A stretch of 14,247 nucleotides of DNA from Deltaproteobacteria bacterium UBA5329 (lineage in GTDB: Bacteria; Desulfobacterota; Syntrophorhabdia; Syntrophorhabdales; Syntrophorhabdaceae), in NCBI GenBank assembly GCA_002408185.1, contig DHQV01000065.1, forward strand, positions 4,862 through 19,108, read 5' to 3'. Both the position numbers and the translations under genes were made by a program. Positions 1 to 7,503 of the stretch are shown one piece after another (the stretch's first letter is position 1; the number at the start of each line of letters is the position of its first letter). The notes beneath the pieces are model-generated. The model was given only the letters and a program-made list of their open reading frames with translations, did no database searches and was not told the origin of the DNA.

Positions 1-234
1 AGCATATCACTCACAGCCGAACCCCGGCTCGATGCTACGAGTGAACGGAACGTACTGGCGGGAACCGTAACCGACGTGATGTCACTTGGGCTTTACTACC
101 GGGTAACGGTCGACTGCGGTTTCATTTTGAGTGCGTACGTTACCCCGGCGTCCGTCAGGAAGCTTGAACTGGAACGGGGCAAAACGGTATATCCCTCCTT
201 CAAGGCAACCGCCGTCCACGTCCTGAAACGGTAA
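1..234 (+). CDS. ABC transporter ATP-binding protein, C-terminal TOBE domain (partial, tungstate/molybdate type)
   Basis: The first reading frame is open from the window edge to a TAA at 232-234, giving the last 77 residues of a protein. It contains a stretch AGTVTDVMSLGLYYRVTVD, a segment FILSAYVTPASV and the ending YPSFKATAVHVLKR. This is the TOBE ligand-sensing domain found at the C-terminus of molybdate/tungstate (ModC/WtpC/TupC-type) ABC ATPases; the SFKATAVHV ending is characteristic of that group. The ATPase domain itself (Walker A/B, LSGGQ) lies outside the window, so the substrate is inferred. In the family the protein energises oxyanion import at the inner face of the membrane. A related sulfate or other anion importer ATPase is the main alternative. 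A 197-base gap separates it from proS. Confidence 0.72.
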   Translation, partial: SISLTAEPRLDATSERNVLAGTVTDVMSLGLYYRVTVDCGFILSAYVTPASVRKLELERGKTVYPSFKATAVHVLKR

Positions 235-431
235 ATCGCAAGTCTTTCACCTGAAGGATTTTGCCTCCTCACAACTTATGACCGACGACTTACGATTTTC
301 GAGTCTTGCCCGGAACATCAAATCATGGTAGATTTTCACTGCTTTTTGAGATCTGCACGTCATTCCGTGGTGATGCGAATCTTTTTTTGCAGCAGGCATC
401 GTACTATCACAAATCATCTGAAGGAGCAACC

Positions 432-2147
432 ATGCTGTTTTCCAAAATGTTCATTCCAACAGTTAAAGAAGACCCGAAGGAAGCGGAGGTTGCAAGCCAC
501 CGGTTAATGCTCAGGGCGGGCTTCATAAGGCGTCTCGCATCAGGCGTATATACCTGGCTTCCCTTAGGTCTTAAGTCGCTCAGGAAAGTCGAGAGAATCA
601 TCCGGGAAGAAATGAATAAGAAAGGTGCACAGGAGATCCTCATGCCTGCCGTACAACCGAAGGAACTGTGGGTGGAGAGCACGCGATGGGAAAAATACGG
701 CAAAGAGCTCCTTCGCTTTGTCGACCGGAACAATCGTGAATTATGCCTCGGGCCCACCCATGAAGAGGTCGTTACCGATCTCGTCAGGCGGGAGGTGAAG
801 TCATACAAGGACCTGCCCGTCAATCTTTATCAGATCCAGAACAAATTCCGCGACGAGATGCGCCCCAGGTTCGGAATAATGCGTTCGCGTGAATTTTCCA
901 TGAAGGACGCGTACAGCTTCGATGCCGACGAGCCGTCAGCGGAAAAGAGCTACATGGAGATGCATGAAGCGTATGTCAACATCTTTGAGCGGTGCGGATT
1001 TAAGTTCCGTGTTGTCGAGGCGGACACCGGACAGATCGGCGGGAGCTTCTCCCATGAATTCATGGTTCTCGCGGATACCGGAGAAGATATTATTATATCT
1101 TGCGATGCATGCGGATATGCTGCGAACCTGGAGCGCGCCGAGGTCGGCCTCATGGGCGAAGCCCCCTCAGGCCCGAAGATAGGGCTTCACAAGCGCGTGC
1201 CCACACCTGACCAGCGCAAGATAGATGAGGTTTCCCTGTTCCTCGGGATAACTCCGGATAGGCTCCTCAAGACAATTATCTACAATACCGATCGGGGTAC
1301 GATCGGTGTCCTGGTTCGCGGAGACCGCGAGATAAACGATACGAAACTAAAGAATCTCCTGGAGCTCGATGAACTTGAGCTCGCAGACGAACGGACCATC
1401 GAGGAGGTCACGGGGGGCCCGCTTGGATTCTCCGGCCCGATCGGTCTTACAATACCTTTGTACGCAGACATGGACCTTAAGTTCATGGAAAACTTCGTTA
1501 TCGGCGGTAATGAGCGGGACGTCCACGTCGTGGACGCCAATCTGGGTGATTTTTCTGTGAAGGGGTTCTACGATATTAAGGTTGCGGTTGCCGGAGACAA
1601 ATGTCCCCGGTGCGAGACGGGCAAGCTCGTTGCGACGCGCGGCATCGAGGTCGGTCATATCTTCAAGCTCGGTTTGAAGTATTCGCAGGCCATGAACGCA
1701 ACCTTCCTTGACAGTGAAGGCAAGGAACGGTTCATGATCATGGGATGCTACGGAATTGGTGTCGGCAGGACGGTCGCAGCTGCCATCGAGCAGGGAAATG
1801 ACGAAAACGGCATGATACTTCCCCTTCCCATCGCCCCGTTCGAGGTCGATGTCCTGCCCGTGAATACAAGCCACGCCGAGAGCATGGACGTTGCGAGGGC
1901 TATATACGACGAGCTTTTGAGTAAAGGGATCGACGTCATTATGGATGACCGCGATGAACGTCCAGGCGTCAAATTCAAGGATTGTGACCTGATCGGCATT
2001 CCGTTCAGGGTAACCATAGGTGAGCGCGGTCTTAAAGACGGGATCGTCGAAATAAAAAGACGCGAAAACAAGGAATTCGAAAAGGTGCCTGTTGCAGAGG
2101 TGGCCGGGAGGGTCATACGCTATGTTGAAGACGCTAAACACCGGTGA
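432..2147 (+). CDS. proS: Proline--tRNA ligase (bacterial type with editing insertion)
   Basis: This enzyme charges tRNA-Pro with proline in the cytoplasm. The protein is 571 residues, normal for bacterial ProRS. The class II motifs are clear: LCLGPTHEEV around residues 105-114, FRDEMRPRFGIMRSREF around 139-155 (motif 2), and MGCYGIGVGRTVAAAIEQ from about 437 (motif 3). The region between motifs 2 and 3 (about 220-400) is the YbaK-like editing insertion that clears mischarged Ala-tRNA, followed by a C-terminal anticodon-binding domain. The ATG at 432 is chosen because AAGGAG lies at 421-426 and MLFSKMFIPTVKEDPKEAEV matches the usual family N-terminus; the frame is open further upstream without a family match. 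The 197-base leader holds no terminator or promoter I would defend. The last 26 bases overlap the next gene, suggesting translational coupling. The ligase assignment is secure. Confidence 0.97.
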   Translation: MLFSKMFIPTVKEDPKEAEVASHRLMLRAGFIRRLASGVYTWLPLGLKSLRKVERIIREEMNKKGAQEILMPAVQPKELWVESTRWEKYGKELLRFVDRNNRELCLGPTHEEVVTDLVRREVKSYKDLPVNLYQIQNKFRDEMRPRFGIMRSREFSMKDAYSFDADEPSAEKSYMEMHEAYVNIFERCGFKFRVVEADTGQIGGSFSHEFMVLADTGEDIIISCDACGYAANLERAEVGLMGEAPSGPKIGLHKRVPTPDQRKIDEVSLFLGITPDRLLKTIIYNTDRGTIGVLVRGDREINDTKLKNLLELDELELADERTIEEVTGGPLGFSGPIGLTIPLYADMDLKFMENFVIGGNERDVHVVDANLGDFSVKGFYDIKVAVAGDKCPRCETGKLVATRGIEVGHIFKLGLKYSQAMNATFLDSEGKERFMIMGCYGIGVGRTVAAAIEQGNDENGMILPLPIAPFEVDVLPVNTSHAESMDVARAIYDELLSKGIDVIMDDRDERPGVKFKDCDLIGIPFRVTIGERGLKDGIVEIKRRENKEFEKVPVAEVAGRVIRYVEDAKHR

Positions 2148-3324
2148 TCTTACACCGAAAATCGAGGTAGACGCGCGGATCGACAAGCTTCGCGCGGGAA
2201 TGGCAGCAAGTGGGATCGAACTTGCGATAATTCTCCAGAATGTCGATATCCTGTATTTCACTGGAACACTCCAACGCGGGGTCCTGGCGGTATCGGCCGA
2301 CCACGGCCCGGCATTCTTTGTCGAGAAGAGCATCTATCGTGCGCATATAGAAACTCCCCTCGAGATCATCCCTATCAAACGCGACAAAGAGGTCAAAGAT
2401 ATACTCCTCGAAAAGAAAATGTACCCGGCACGATGTGCAATGGAACTCGATGTCGTCCCTGTCGCGATATGCGAGAGATGGAAATCTCTCCTCGGCCTTA
2501 CTGAAGTCGGTGACCTCTCTGCGATCATCCGCGATTGCAGGCTCATCAAGAGTGAATTCGAGATAGAGCAGTTCAGACGATCGGGCGAGATCTGCGAGCG
2601 CGTGTTCGAAAAAGCGAAAACCATCGTAAAAGAAGGGATACGCGAGGTCGATATCGATGCAGAACTTCTTGCCGAAGGTAGGAAATGGGGGCATCAGGGA
2701 TTATTAAGAATGCGTGGCCTGAACCAAGAAATGATGAGCTGTTATGTCACCCATGGATACTCAACTACGGTCACTTCAGGTGCGGATGTACCGATATCCG
2801 GCATAGGCCTCACACATGCTATCGGCCAAGGCGCATCGGTCAATGTGGTCAGGCATGGCATACCTGTGATCATCGATTACGGTGGAGGATACAACGGGTA
2901 TATCACTGACGAGACCCGCGCGTACGCAACGGGGCCTTTGAAGGAGGTATTTCATAAACCGTTCGAGGTCTCCAGGGATATTATCGATGGGACAACGGCT
3001 TTCGCGAAAGAAGGTGCGGATGCCACGGAGATCTTTGACCGGGCATTCAAACGTGTCAAAGCGGCCGGCCTTGAAGATCATTTCATGGGCTATGGAGAGG
3101 GGCAGGTGTCATTCATCGGCCACGGCCTTGGGCTCGAGATCAATGAATTGCCGGTGATCACCCCGCGCCACAAGACAATACTTAAGGAAGGTATGGTCTT
3201 TGCTTTTGAACCGAAATTCATTTTTCCCGGAGAAGGAGCGATAGGCATTGAAGTCGATTTCGTGGTCAGGAAAGACGGACTTGAAAGACTGACGAAAACA
3301 CCGCTCGATATAGTCTATGTGTAG
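2122..3324 (+). CDS. M24 family metallopeptidase (Xaa-Pro aminopeptidase/creatinase-like)
   Basis: The product is a 400-residue cytoplasmic peptidase of the pita-bread fold. An N-terminal creatinase-type domain (about residues 15-150) precedes the catalytic domain. All five dinuclear-metal ligands are visible: D252 in DYGGGYNGY, D263 in ITDETRAYA, H334 in IGHGLGLEINELP, E363 in FAFEPKF and E377 in IGIEVDFVV. Family members cleave X-Pro bonds at the N-terminus of peptides; creatinase-like or other substrates cannot be excluded from sequence alone. ATG 2122 is preferred because GGGAGG lies at 2106-2111; an in-frame TTG at 2092 would add ten residues. Either start lies inside the end of proS, so the two are probably co-translated. 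The gene ends in TAG at 3322-3324, which matters for judging amber codons elsewhere in the window. Confidence 0.9.
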   Translation: MLKTLNTGDLTPKIEVDARIDKLRAGMAASGIELAIILQNVDILYFTGTLQRGVLAVSADHGPAFFVEKSIYRAHIETPLEIIPIKRDKEVKDILLEKKMYPARCAMELDVVPVAICERWKSLLGLTEVGDLSAIIRDCRLIKSEFEIEQFRRSGEICERVFEKAKTIVKEGIREVDIDAELLAEGRKWGHQGLLRMRGLNQEMMSCYVTHGYSTTVTSGADVPISGIGLTHAIGQGASVNVVRHGIPVIIDYGGGYNGYITDETRAYATGPLKEVFHKPFEVSRDIIDGTTAFAKEGADATEIFDRAFKRVKAAGLEDHFMGYGEGQVSFIGHGLGLEINELPVITPRHKTILKEGMVFAFEPKFIFPGEGAIGIEVDFVVRKDGLERLTKTPLDIVYV

Positions 3325-3424
3325 ACGGGTAATGGATGATGGGTAATAGGGGTTTTCATTACCTGCAACCCACTACTGTCTAAGATAATCCATTTCTCAA
3401 TCTATTCCTCTTATAGAACAAGGG

Positions 3425-3474
3425 CTTAGGACAGGCAAATACCTCATTTCGAGATGGGGTTGGCCTGTCCTGAG
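3425..3474. repeat. Imperfect hairpin between transposase stop and IS left end
   Basis: Twelve-base arms CTTAGGACAGGC (3425-3436) and GCCTGTCCTGAG (3463-3474) pair with one wobble around a 26-base loop that has further partial complementarity. It lies downstream of the transposase stop on the minus strand and inside the left inverted repeat. It could be a transcriptional stop for the transposase or a block to outside read-through. No T-tract follows on either strand, so it is not a classic intrinsic terminator. Confidence 0.5.
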
Positions 3475-3505
3475 TCTATTCCAATATCCTGTGCTGTCCA
3501 ACATG

Positions 3506-4643
3506 TCAAAATTCTAAAGCCAGCTGTTCTTCTGTCGGCACGACAGGAGGAACCTCGTAGGGACTGTCGATCCACGCCCACAGGTCACGGTATGTAAACA
3601 GGTTATAACGAAGCATCGCCATGAAGTTCTATAATGACCAAACCGGGAACGGAACATGAGATACTTGAGAAGAAGGATAGATATTAATGCTGTCCAGATC
3701 TGGATCATGACGGCATTTGCCGAGGTGCCGACAAAGGTCTTTATCTTGAGGTTCTACTTTAATGTCTTAAAGAATATCTCGATCTGCCAGCGGTCCCTGT
3801 AGATGGCTGCGATGGTGGTGGCGCCAAATTTGAGGTGATTTGTGACGAAGACAACGCTTTCCTTCTTCTCGTCACCTCGATGCGGCGGAAGGGGTGGGGG
3901 TAGTCTTTTTTCGAGTAACAATAACTGAGGGTCATCAACTGATCCTTAAGGACAGAACGCTTCTTCGGGGCAGGCCTTTCTTCAATGACCGTGCAGCTGG
4001 CGTTCACCCTTTGCCTGCTCACAAAGAAAACGCCTTCATTGAGCCACCGGGCGAAGAGATCATGACCTACATACCCTCTACAATTGATCCTTTCGGAAGG
4101 GACAGGATCCGTGCGACCCTCATCTCATGGGTGAGCGCGTCCGTGATCCGGGCGAAGACGGGAAAATACCCGTCGTGGTCGAGGAGAAGGTGCAATTTAA
4201 CCGGCCTCTTGGTCTGGTGGCAGGTGGCCCAGTCAAAAAGGGACAGACAGAGTTCCATGAGTGTGGCGTCGAGGCTGAAGAGCTTGTTCTTGAAACGGAA
4301 CTTCCTCTTCCCCGGTGCTATCTTCTGGACTTTACCGAGGAGTTGGTAGAAGACGGATTCGTAAAGCTTCCATGTCTTCTTTTCATTGGCATAGGCAAGC
4401 GTGGAACGGGGCGAAGTTCATGCCGGGATGCTTTAATTTCCCGAGACAGCTTGCAAAGCCCCCTGATATCTCCCACAAGGAACGGGCCTGGCCTAAATGA
4501 CAGAAAAGCATAGAGACGAACTGGTCCCAGGAGGAGAAACCTTTCGCTCCTTTCTGTGCCCCCGTCTCCTTTACTGTCGAATAAAAATCTCTTTTTGAGA
4601 ATATCTGTAGCACCTGACCGAACATGCTGCTAAACTTATTCAC
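3506..4643 (-). pseudogene. IS4-family transposase, inactivated
   Basis: Read from a GTG at 4643 with GGAGG seven bases upstream, the frame starts MNKFSSMFGQVLQ, the N-terminal domain (DUF4372-like) of IS4-type DDE transposases, with GFSSWDQFVSMLF. The chain can be rebuilt to a TGA at 3506-3508 only by changing frame near 4416, 4073, 3865 and 3645, and by reading through TAG codons at 3754-3756 and 3629-3631. The first catalytic aspartate survives in LFSLDATLMELCL (about 4280). The second, normally in a V-D-R-G-Y context, is lost in the lesion near 4073, where only RGYVGHDLFARW remains. The third-acid region is intact as IYRDRWQIEIFFKTLK, an exact Y-(2)-R-(3)-E-(6)-K signature. The C-terminus ends in the family-typical PTEEQLALEF. 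The gene cannot make a functional transposase in one frame. Confidence 0.9.
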
Positions 4644-4758
4644 GGGGATTCCTCCATACAGGTTTATTTGTTTTTTGGTAGAAACTAATTTTACCGGCTC
4701 GGGAATTCCCCTTCAATTTATTTTGGACAGATACGACCTATAACCCATCACCTTTTTT

Positions 4759-6021
4759 ATGACTATGCTCGAACCTTTCGAAATTTGCTCCATCAGGCCC
4801 CCCACCGAAAATTTCAGCCTGACCTTTCGGCTTACGCGTAATTGCGGATGGAACCGCTGTCTTTTTTGTCCTGTTTATAAGCAAGGAATGAAGTTTTCAC
4901 GCCGCAAGATGGACGAAATAATGAAGGATGTGGACAGGGCAAAGGCCATTGACGACCTCATCATGCAGGCGATGGTCGATGCCACGGGCCGGGACATCTT
5001 TCAGGTCGCCGGAGACCTAGTTCGCCAGATACAAAGGTATGGAGGGAAGGCAGACCAGCCCCCGCTTGAGACCTCACCCGAGGAAGACGCGAACGGGTCC
5101 GGCAACGGGTTCTCGTCATGGTTCAAAGATAAACCGACGATCGAGGATAGCGTCCAGCATGTTGCGGCATGGCGATACTATGGCCGGAACACCTGCTTCC
5201 TCGGGGACTCCAATTCGCTGGTTCTCAAACCCGACTTCTTCCGGGAGGCGTTGTCGTATATACGGCATGTCTTTCCCGAGCTCAACCGCTTCACCATATA
5301 CGGCAGGACAAAATCTGCCGCCCAAATGACGCTCGACGACCTTCGTATTTTCAGGGATGCCGGGCTCGACCGCATTCATTTCGGGTTAGAGAGCGGCTGT
5401 GATGAGGTCCTGGCATTCATGAAAAAGGGCGTGACCGGCAAGGAGCACATTGCCGGCTGCAGGAAGACGATCGAGGCAGGAATATCCTGCGGGGTCTATG
5501 TCATGCCCGGGCTCGGCGGGGCGGAGTGGGCCGAGGAACACGCTCACGATACTGCCCGGGTGATAAGCGCGAGTTCGCCGGATTATGTCCGCTTGAGGAC
5601 CCTCGAGATATTCCCCGGCACGCTGCTAGCGGACGCCGCCCGCAAGGGGACTTTTGTCGAGGCCCCCGAAGACATGGTTGTCTGGGAGATACGAACGCTT
5701 GTCGAGGAAATTGATACGGACACCGAGATCGTCAGCGACAGCGCTTCGAATCTTCTCGACGTATCCGGAAGGCTGCCCGGGGACCGCTCGAAGATGCTCT
5801 CCGTGATCGATCAATACCTTGGGTTGTCCCCCCGGGGCAAGCTCGAATTCAGCCTGTCGTCACGGCTTCAATCCTTCGTCGGTCAGTATGGCGGAGTGAC
5901 CCAGGAGATCCTGCGGACCATAATGCCCTTCATTGATGGCGACAGGATCGACCTCGGCCGGGCGTCCTATACCGAGGCCAATAAGGTCATCCAGCTTATC
6001 CGTTCCAAGCTCATGCCATGA
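4759..6021 (+). CDS. Radical SAM protein with C-x4-C-x2-C cluster motif
   Basis: This 420-residue protein has the iron-sulfur cluster motif very near the N-terminus: TRNCGWNRCLFCPVYK, with C29, C34 and C37, a C-x4-C-x2-C spacing instead of the usual C-x3-C-x2-C. The rest fits a radical SAM barrel: FLGDSNSLVLK as an early strand, GRTKSAAQMTLDDL, then DAGLDRIHFGLESGCDEVL, VYVMPGLGG and LRTLEIFPGTLLADAA, the order seen in HemN/Elp3-like radical SAM proteins. Between the cluster motif and FLGDSNSL lies a charged insert of roughly 90 residues. The reaction is unknown; the family uses S-adenosylmethionine and a 4Fe-4S cluster. ATG 4759 is in frame with ATG 4765. No Shine-Dalgarno is visible, and the IS end lies only 28 bases upstream, so the native leader may have been displaced. 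The gene ends in TGA, 63 bases before the next start. Confidence 0.85.
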   Translation: MTMLEPFEICSIRPPTENFSLTFRLTRNCGWNRCLFCPVYKQGMKFSRRKMDEIMKDVDRAKAIDDLIMQAMVDATGRDIFQVAGDLVRQIQRYGGKADQPPLETSPEEDANGSGNGFSSWFKDKPTIEDSVQHVAAWRYYGRNTCFLGDSNSLVLKPDFFREALSYIRHVFPELNRFTIYGRTKSAAQMTLDDLRIFRDAGLDRIHFGLESGCDEVLAFMKKGVTGKEHIAGCRKTIEAGISCGVYVMPGLGGAEWAEEHAHDTARVISASSPDYVRLRTLEIFPGTLLADAARKGTFVEAPEDMVVWEIRTLVEEIDTDTEIVSDSASNLLDVSGRLPGDRSKMLSVIDQYLGLSPRGKLEFSLSSRLQSFVGQYGGVTQEILRTIMPFIDGDRIDLGRASYTEANKVIQLIRSKLMP

Positions 6022-6046
6022 AAAGTCGATAAGCCTGCTAAATTGG

Positions 6047-6075
6047 TTGCTCCTTCGTACTCTGCCGGATATAAT
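6047..6075 (+). promoter_or_regulatory. Possible promoter before the FAD oxidase gene
   Basis: A perfect TATAAT lies at 6070-6075, with a weak -35 TTGCTC at 6047-6052 and a 17-base spacer. Transcription would start at about 6082, almost at the ATG at 6085, giving a near-leaderless message. That fits the absence of a Shine-Dalgarno there. A chance match is possible. Confidence 0.3.
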
Positions 6076-6084
6076 TGACAGAGC

Positions 6085-7503
6085 ATGGCATTCGAACATT
6101 TTTTGCGCGAGATCGGGGAATTTCTCAAAAAAGATCAGATCATCATCGATCGGGACAACCTGTCACATTTTTCCTACGATGCCACGGAGAGACATTCAAT
6201 GCCCCAGGCAGCTGTCCTGCCCGAGGATACGGAACAGGTCTCGCGCATCATGCAATGCTGCTCAAGGTATAAAGTTGCCCTTACCCCGCAAGGGGGAAAG
6301 ACCGGTCTGTCGGGCGGCGCGGTGCCGGTTGCCGGCGGGGTGGCCCTGTCATTCTCGCGTATGAACCGTATTCTCGAGATAGATGAGACGAACATGTTCG
6401 CCGTGGTCCAACCGGGCGTCATATCGCATGATTTGCAAAAGGCGCTGGATGAGCGGGGGCTTTTCTTTCCGCCGGACCCGTCGAGCACTGTCGACAGCAC
6501 CCTGGGTGGCAATGTAGCAGAAAATGCCGGATATACGCGGGCCGTAAAATATGGTGTGACCAGAGATTATGTGTGCGGTATTGAAGCCGTCCTTCCATCA
6601 GGCGATATAATAACCCTTGGCGGGAAGACCCTGAAAAATGTCGCCGGATATGACCTTATCTCGCTTATCACCGGTTCGGAGGGAACACTGGCGATAATAA
6701 CAAAGATAACATTGCGTATCTTGGCGAAACCTCGGGTCCGCCGGACGATCGTCGCATACCTCGATGATCTCGGGTCCGCCGCCGATCTCATCGTGGCTGT
6801 ATTCAAGTCCGGCATTATGCCATGTGCCGTGGAGTTGATGGACACTATCACAATAAATACCGTCGCCAATCACGTGAATATCCCTCTCAACCGGGATTCC
6901 GTCGCCATGGTCCTTATCGAACTGGATGGGTACAACGAAAAGGGTGTACATGACGAGGCCCGCGAAATGTATTCACTGTGCAAAACTTCCCCGGGTACGT
7001 TCGATGTCCGCCTCGCCACCGATACTGCCGAAGCCGACAAGTTGTGGCTAGCACGCAGGGAGGTGCTGCCATCGCTCAAGGCCCTCGGAAAAGATCACCT
7101 GGAAGCTGACGTCGCCGTCCCCAGGTACAAGCTCCCTTTTCTCGTCCGATTCGTCAGGGGTCTCAAACACAGCGATACCCTGCAGATAGCGACATACGGC
7201 CATGCGGGAGACGGTAACCTTCACATCACGATACTCTATAGGAGGAGAAATTTCGCCGAACTCGATGAGGCGTACCGTCTGCTCGAGATGATCTATCAGG
7301 AGACAATTGAAATGGGAGGTACCCTCACAGGTGAACACGGCGTGGGGTTAACCGTTATGGATTATCTCCCCATGCAGTTGACCGGCGAAACGTTACCCCT
7401 TATGAAAAAGATAAAGGATGCCTTCGACCCGGAAGGACTCTTGAATCCCGGCAAGATCTTCAGAGGACCGGCCGGGACCAAACCTAGACAAAGAGGTCGG
7501 TGA
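6085..7503 (+). CDS. FAD-binding oxidoreductase, glycolate oxidase GlcD / D-lactate dehydrogenase family
   Basis: The 472-residue flavoprotein has an N-terminal PCMH-type FAD-binding domain and a C-terminal FAD-linked oxidase domain. FAD-contacting stretches include LTPQGGKTGLSGGAVPVAGG (about residues 66-85), PPDPSSTVDSTLGGNVAENA (129-148), KTLKNVAGYDL and LITGSEGTLAIITK (about 195-207). The C-terminal domain shows YGHAGDGNLH (371-380), GGTLTGEHGVG (411-421) and DPEGLLNPGKIF. Members oxidise 2-hydroxyacids (glycolate, D-lactate, D-2-hydroxyglutarate) and usually pass electrons to quinone, an electron-transfer flavoprotein or an iron-sulfur partner. No such partner (GlcE/GlcF, EtfAB, CCG-domain protein) follows here, because the next gene is convergent, so the substrate and acceptor are open. 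The ATG at 6085 lacks a clear ribosome site but matches the family length. The 3' end overlaps the adenine deaminase gene by 20 bases. Confidence 0.93.
   Translation: MAFEHFLREIGEFLKKDQIIIDRDNLSHFSYDATERHSMPQAAVLPEDTEQVSRIMQCCSRYKVALTPQGGKTGLSGGAVPVAGGVALSFSRMNRILEIDETNMFAVVQPGVISHDLQKALDERGLFFPPDPSSTVDSTLGGNVAENAGYTRAVKYGVTRDYVCGIEAVLPSGDIITLGGKTLKNVAGYDLISLITGSEGTLAIITKITLRILAKPRVRRTIVAYLDDLGSAADLIVAVFKSGIMPCAVELMDTITINTVANHVNIPLNRDSVAMVLIELDGYNEKGVHDEAREMYSLCKTSPGTFDVRLATDTAEADKLWLARREVLPSLKALGKDHLEADVAVPRYKLPFLVRFVRGLKHSDTLQIATYGHAGDGNLHITILYRRRNFAELDEAYRLLEMIYQETIEMGGTLTGEHGVGLTVMDYLPMQLTGETLPLMKKIKDAFDPEGLLNPGKIFRGPAGTKPRQRGR

Larger units (their letters stand above)
3376..4730 (-). mobile_element. 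Degenerate IS4-family insertion sequence
   Basis: The element is about 1355 bases and is defined by imperfect inverted ends. The left end at 3376-3388 reads CTGTCTAAGATAA; the right end at 4718-4730, reverse-complemented, reads CTGTCCAAAATAA, giving 11 of 13 matches. It carries one transposase gene on the minus strand that fills most of the length. No convincing target-site duplication is visible, since the ten bases outside each end agree only loosely. Together with the broken transposase, this indicates an old insertion. It sits between the M24 peptidase and the radical SAM gene, with its right end 28 bases before the latter's start codon. The end positions are my estimate from the repeats; family membership rests on the transposase. 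Confidence 0.72.

Noticed and set aside
235..431. Riboswitch, T-box or terminator in the leader before proS
   Set aside because: I see no T-box core, no stable terminator stem with a T-run and no recognisable aptamer in the 197 bases.
1347..2333. A 328-codon minus-strand frame opposite proS and the M24 gene
   Set aside because: It spans two confirmed genes on the other strand and has no family features, so it is a compositional shadow.
3361..4740. A target-site duplication flanking the IS4 remnant
   Set aside because: The ten bases outside the two ends match at only about half the positions, not enough to call a duplication.
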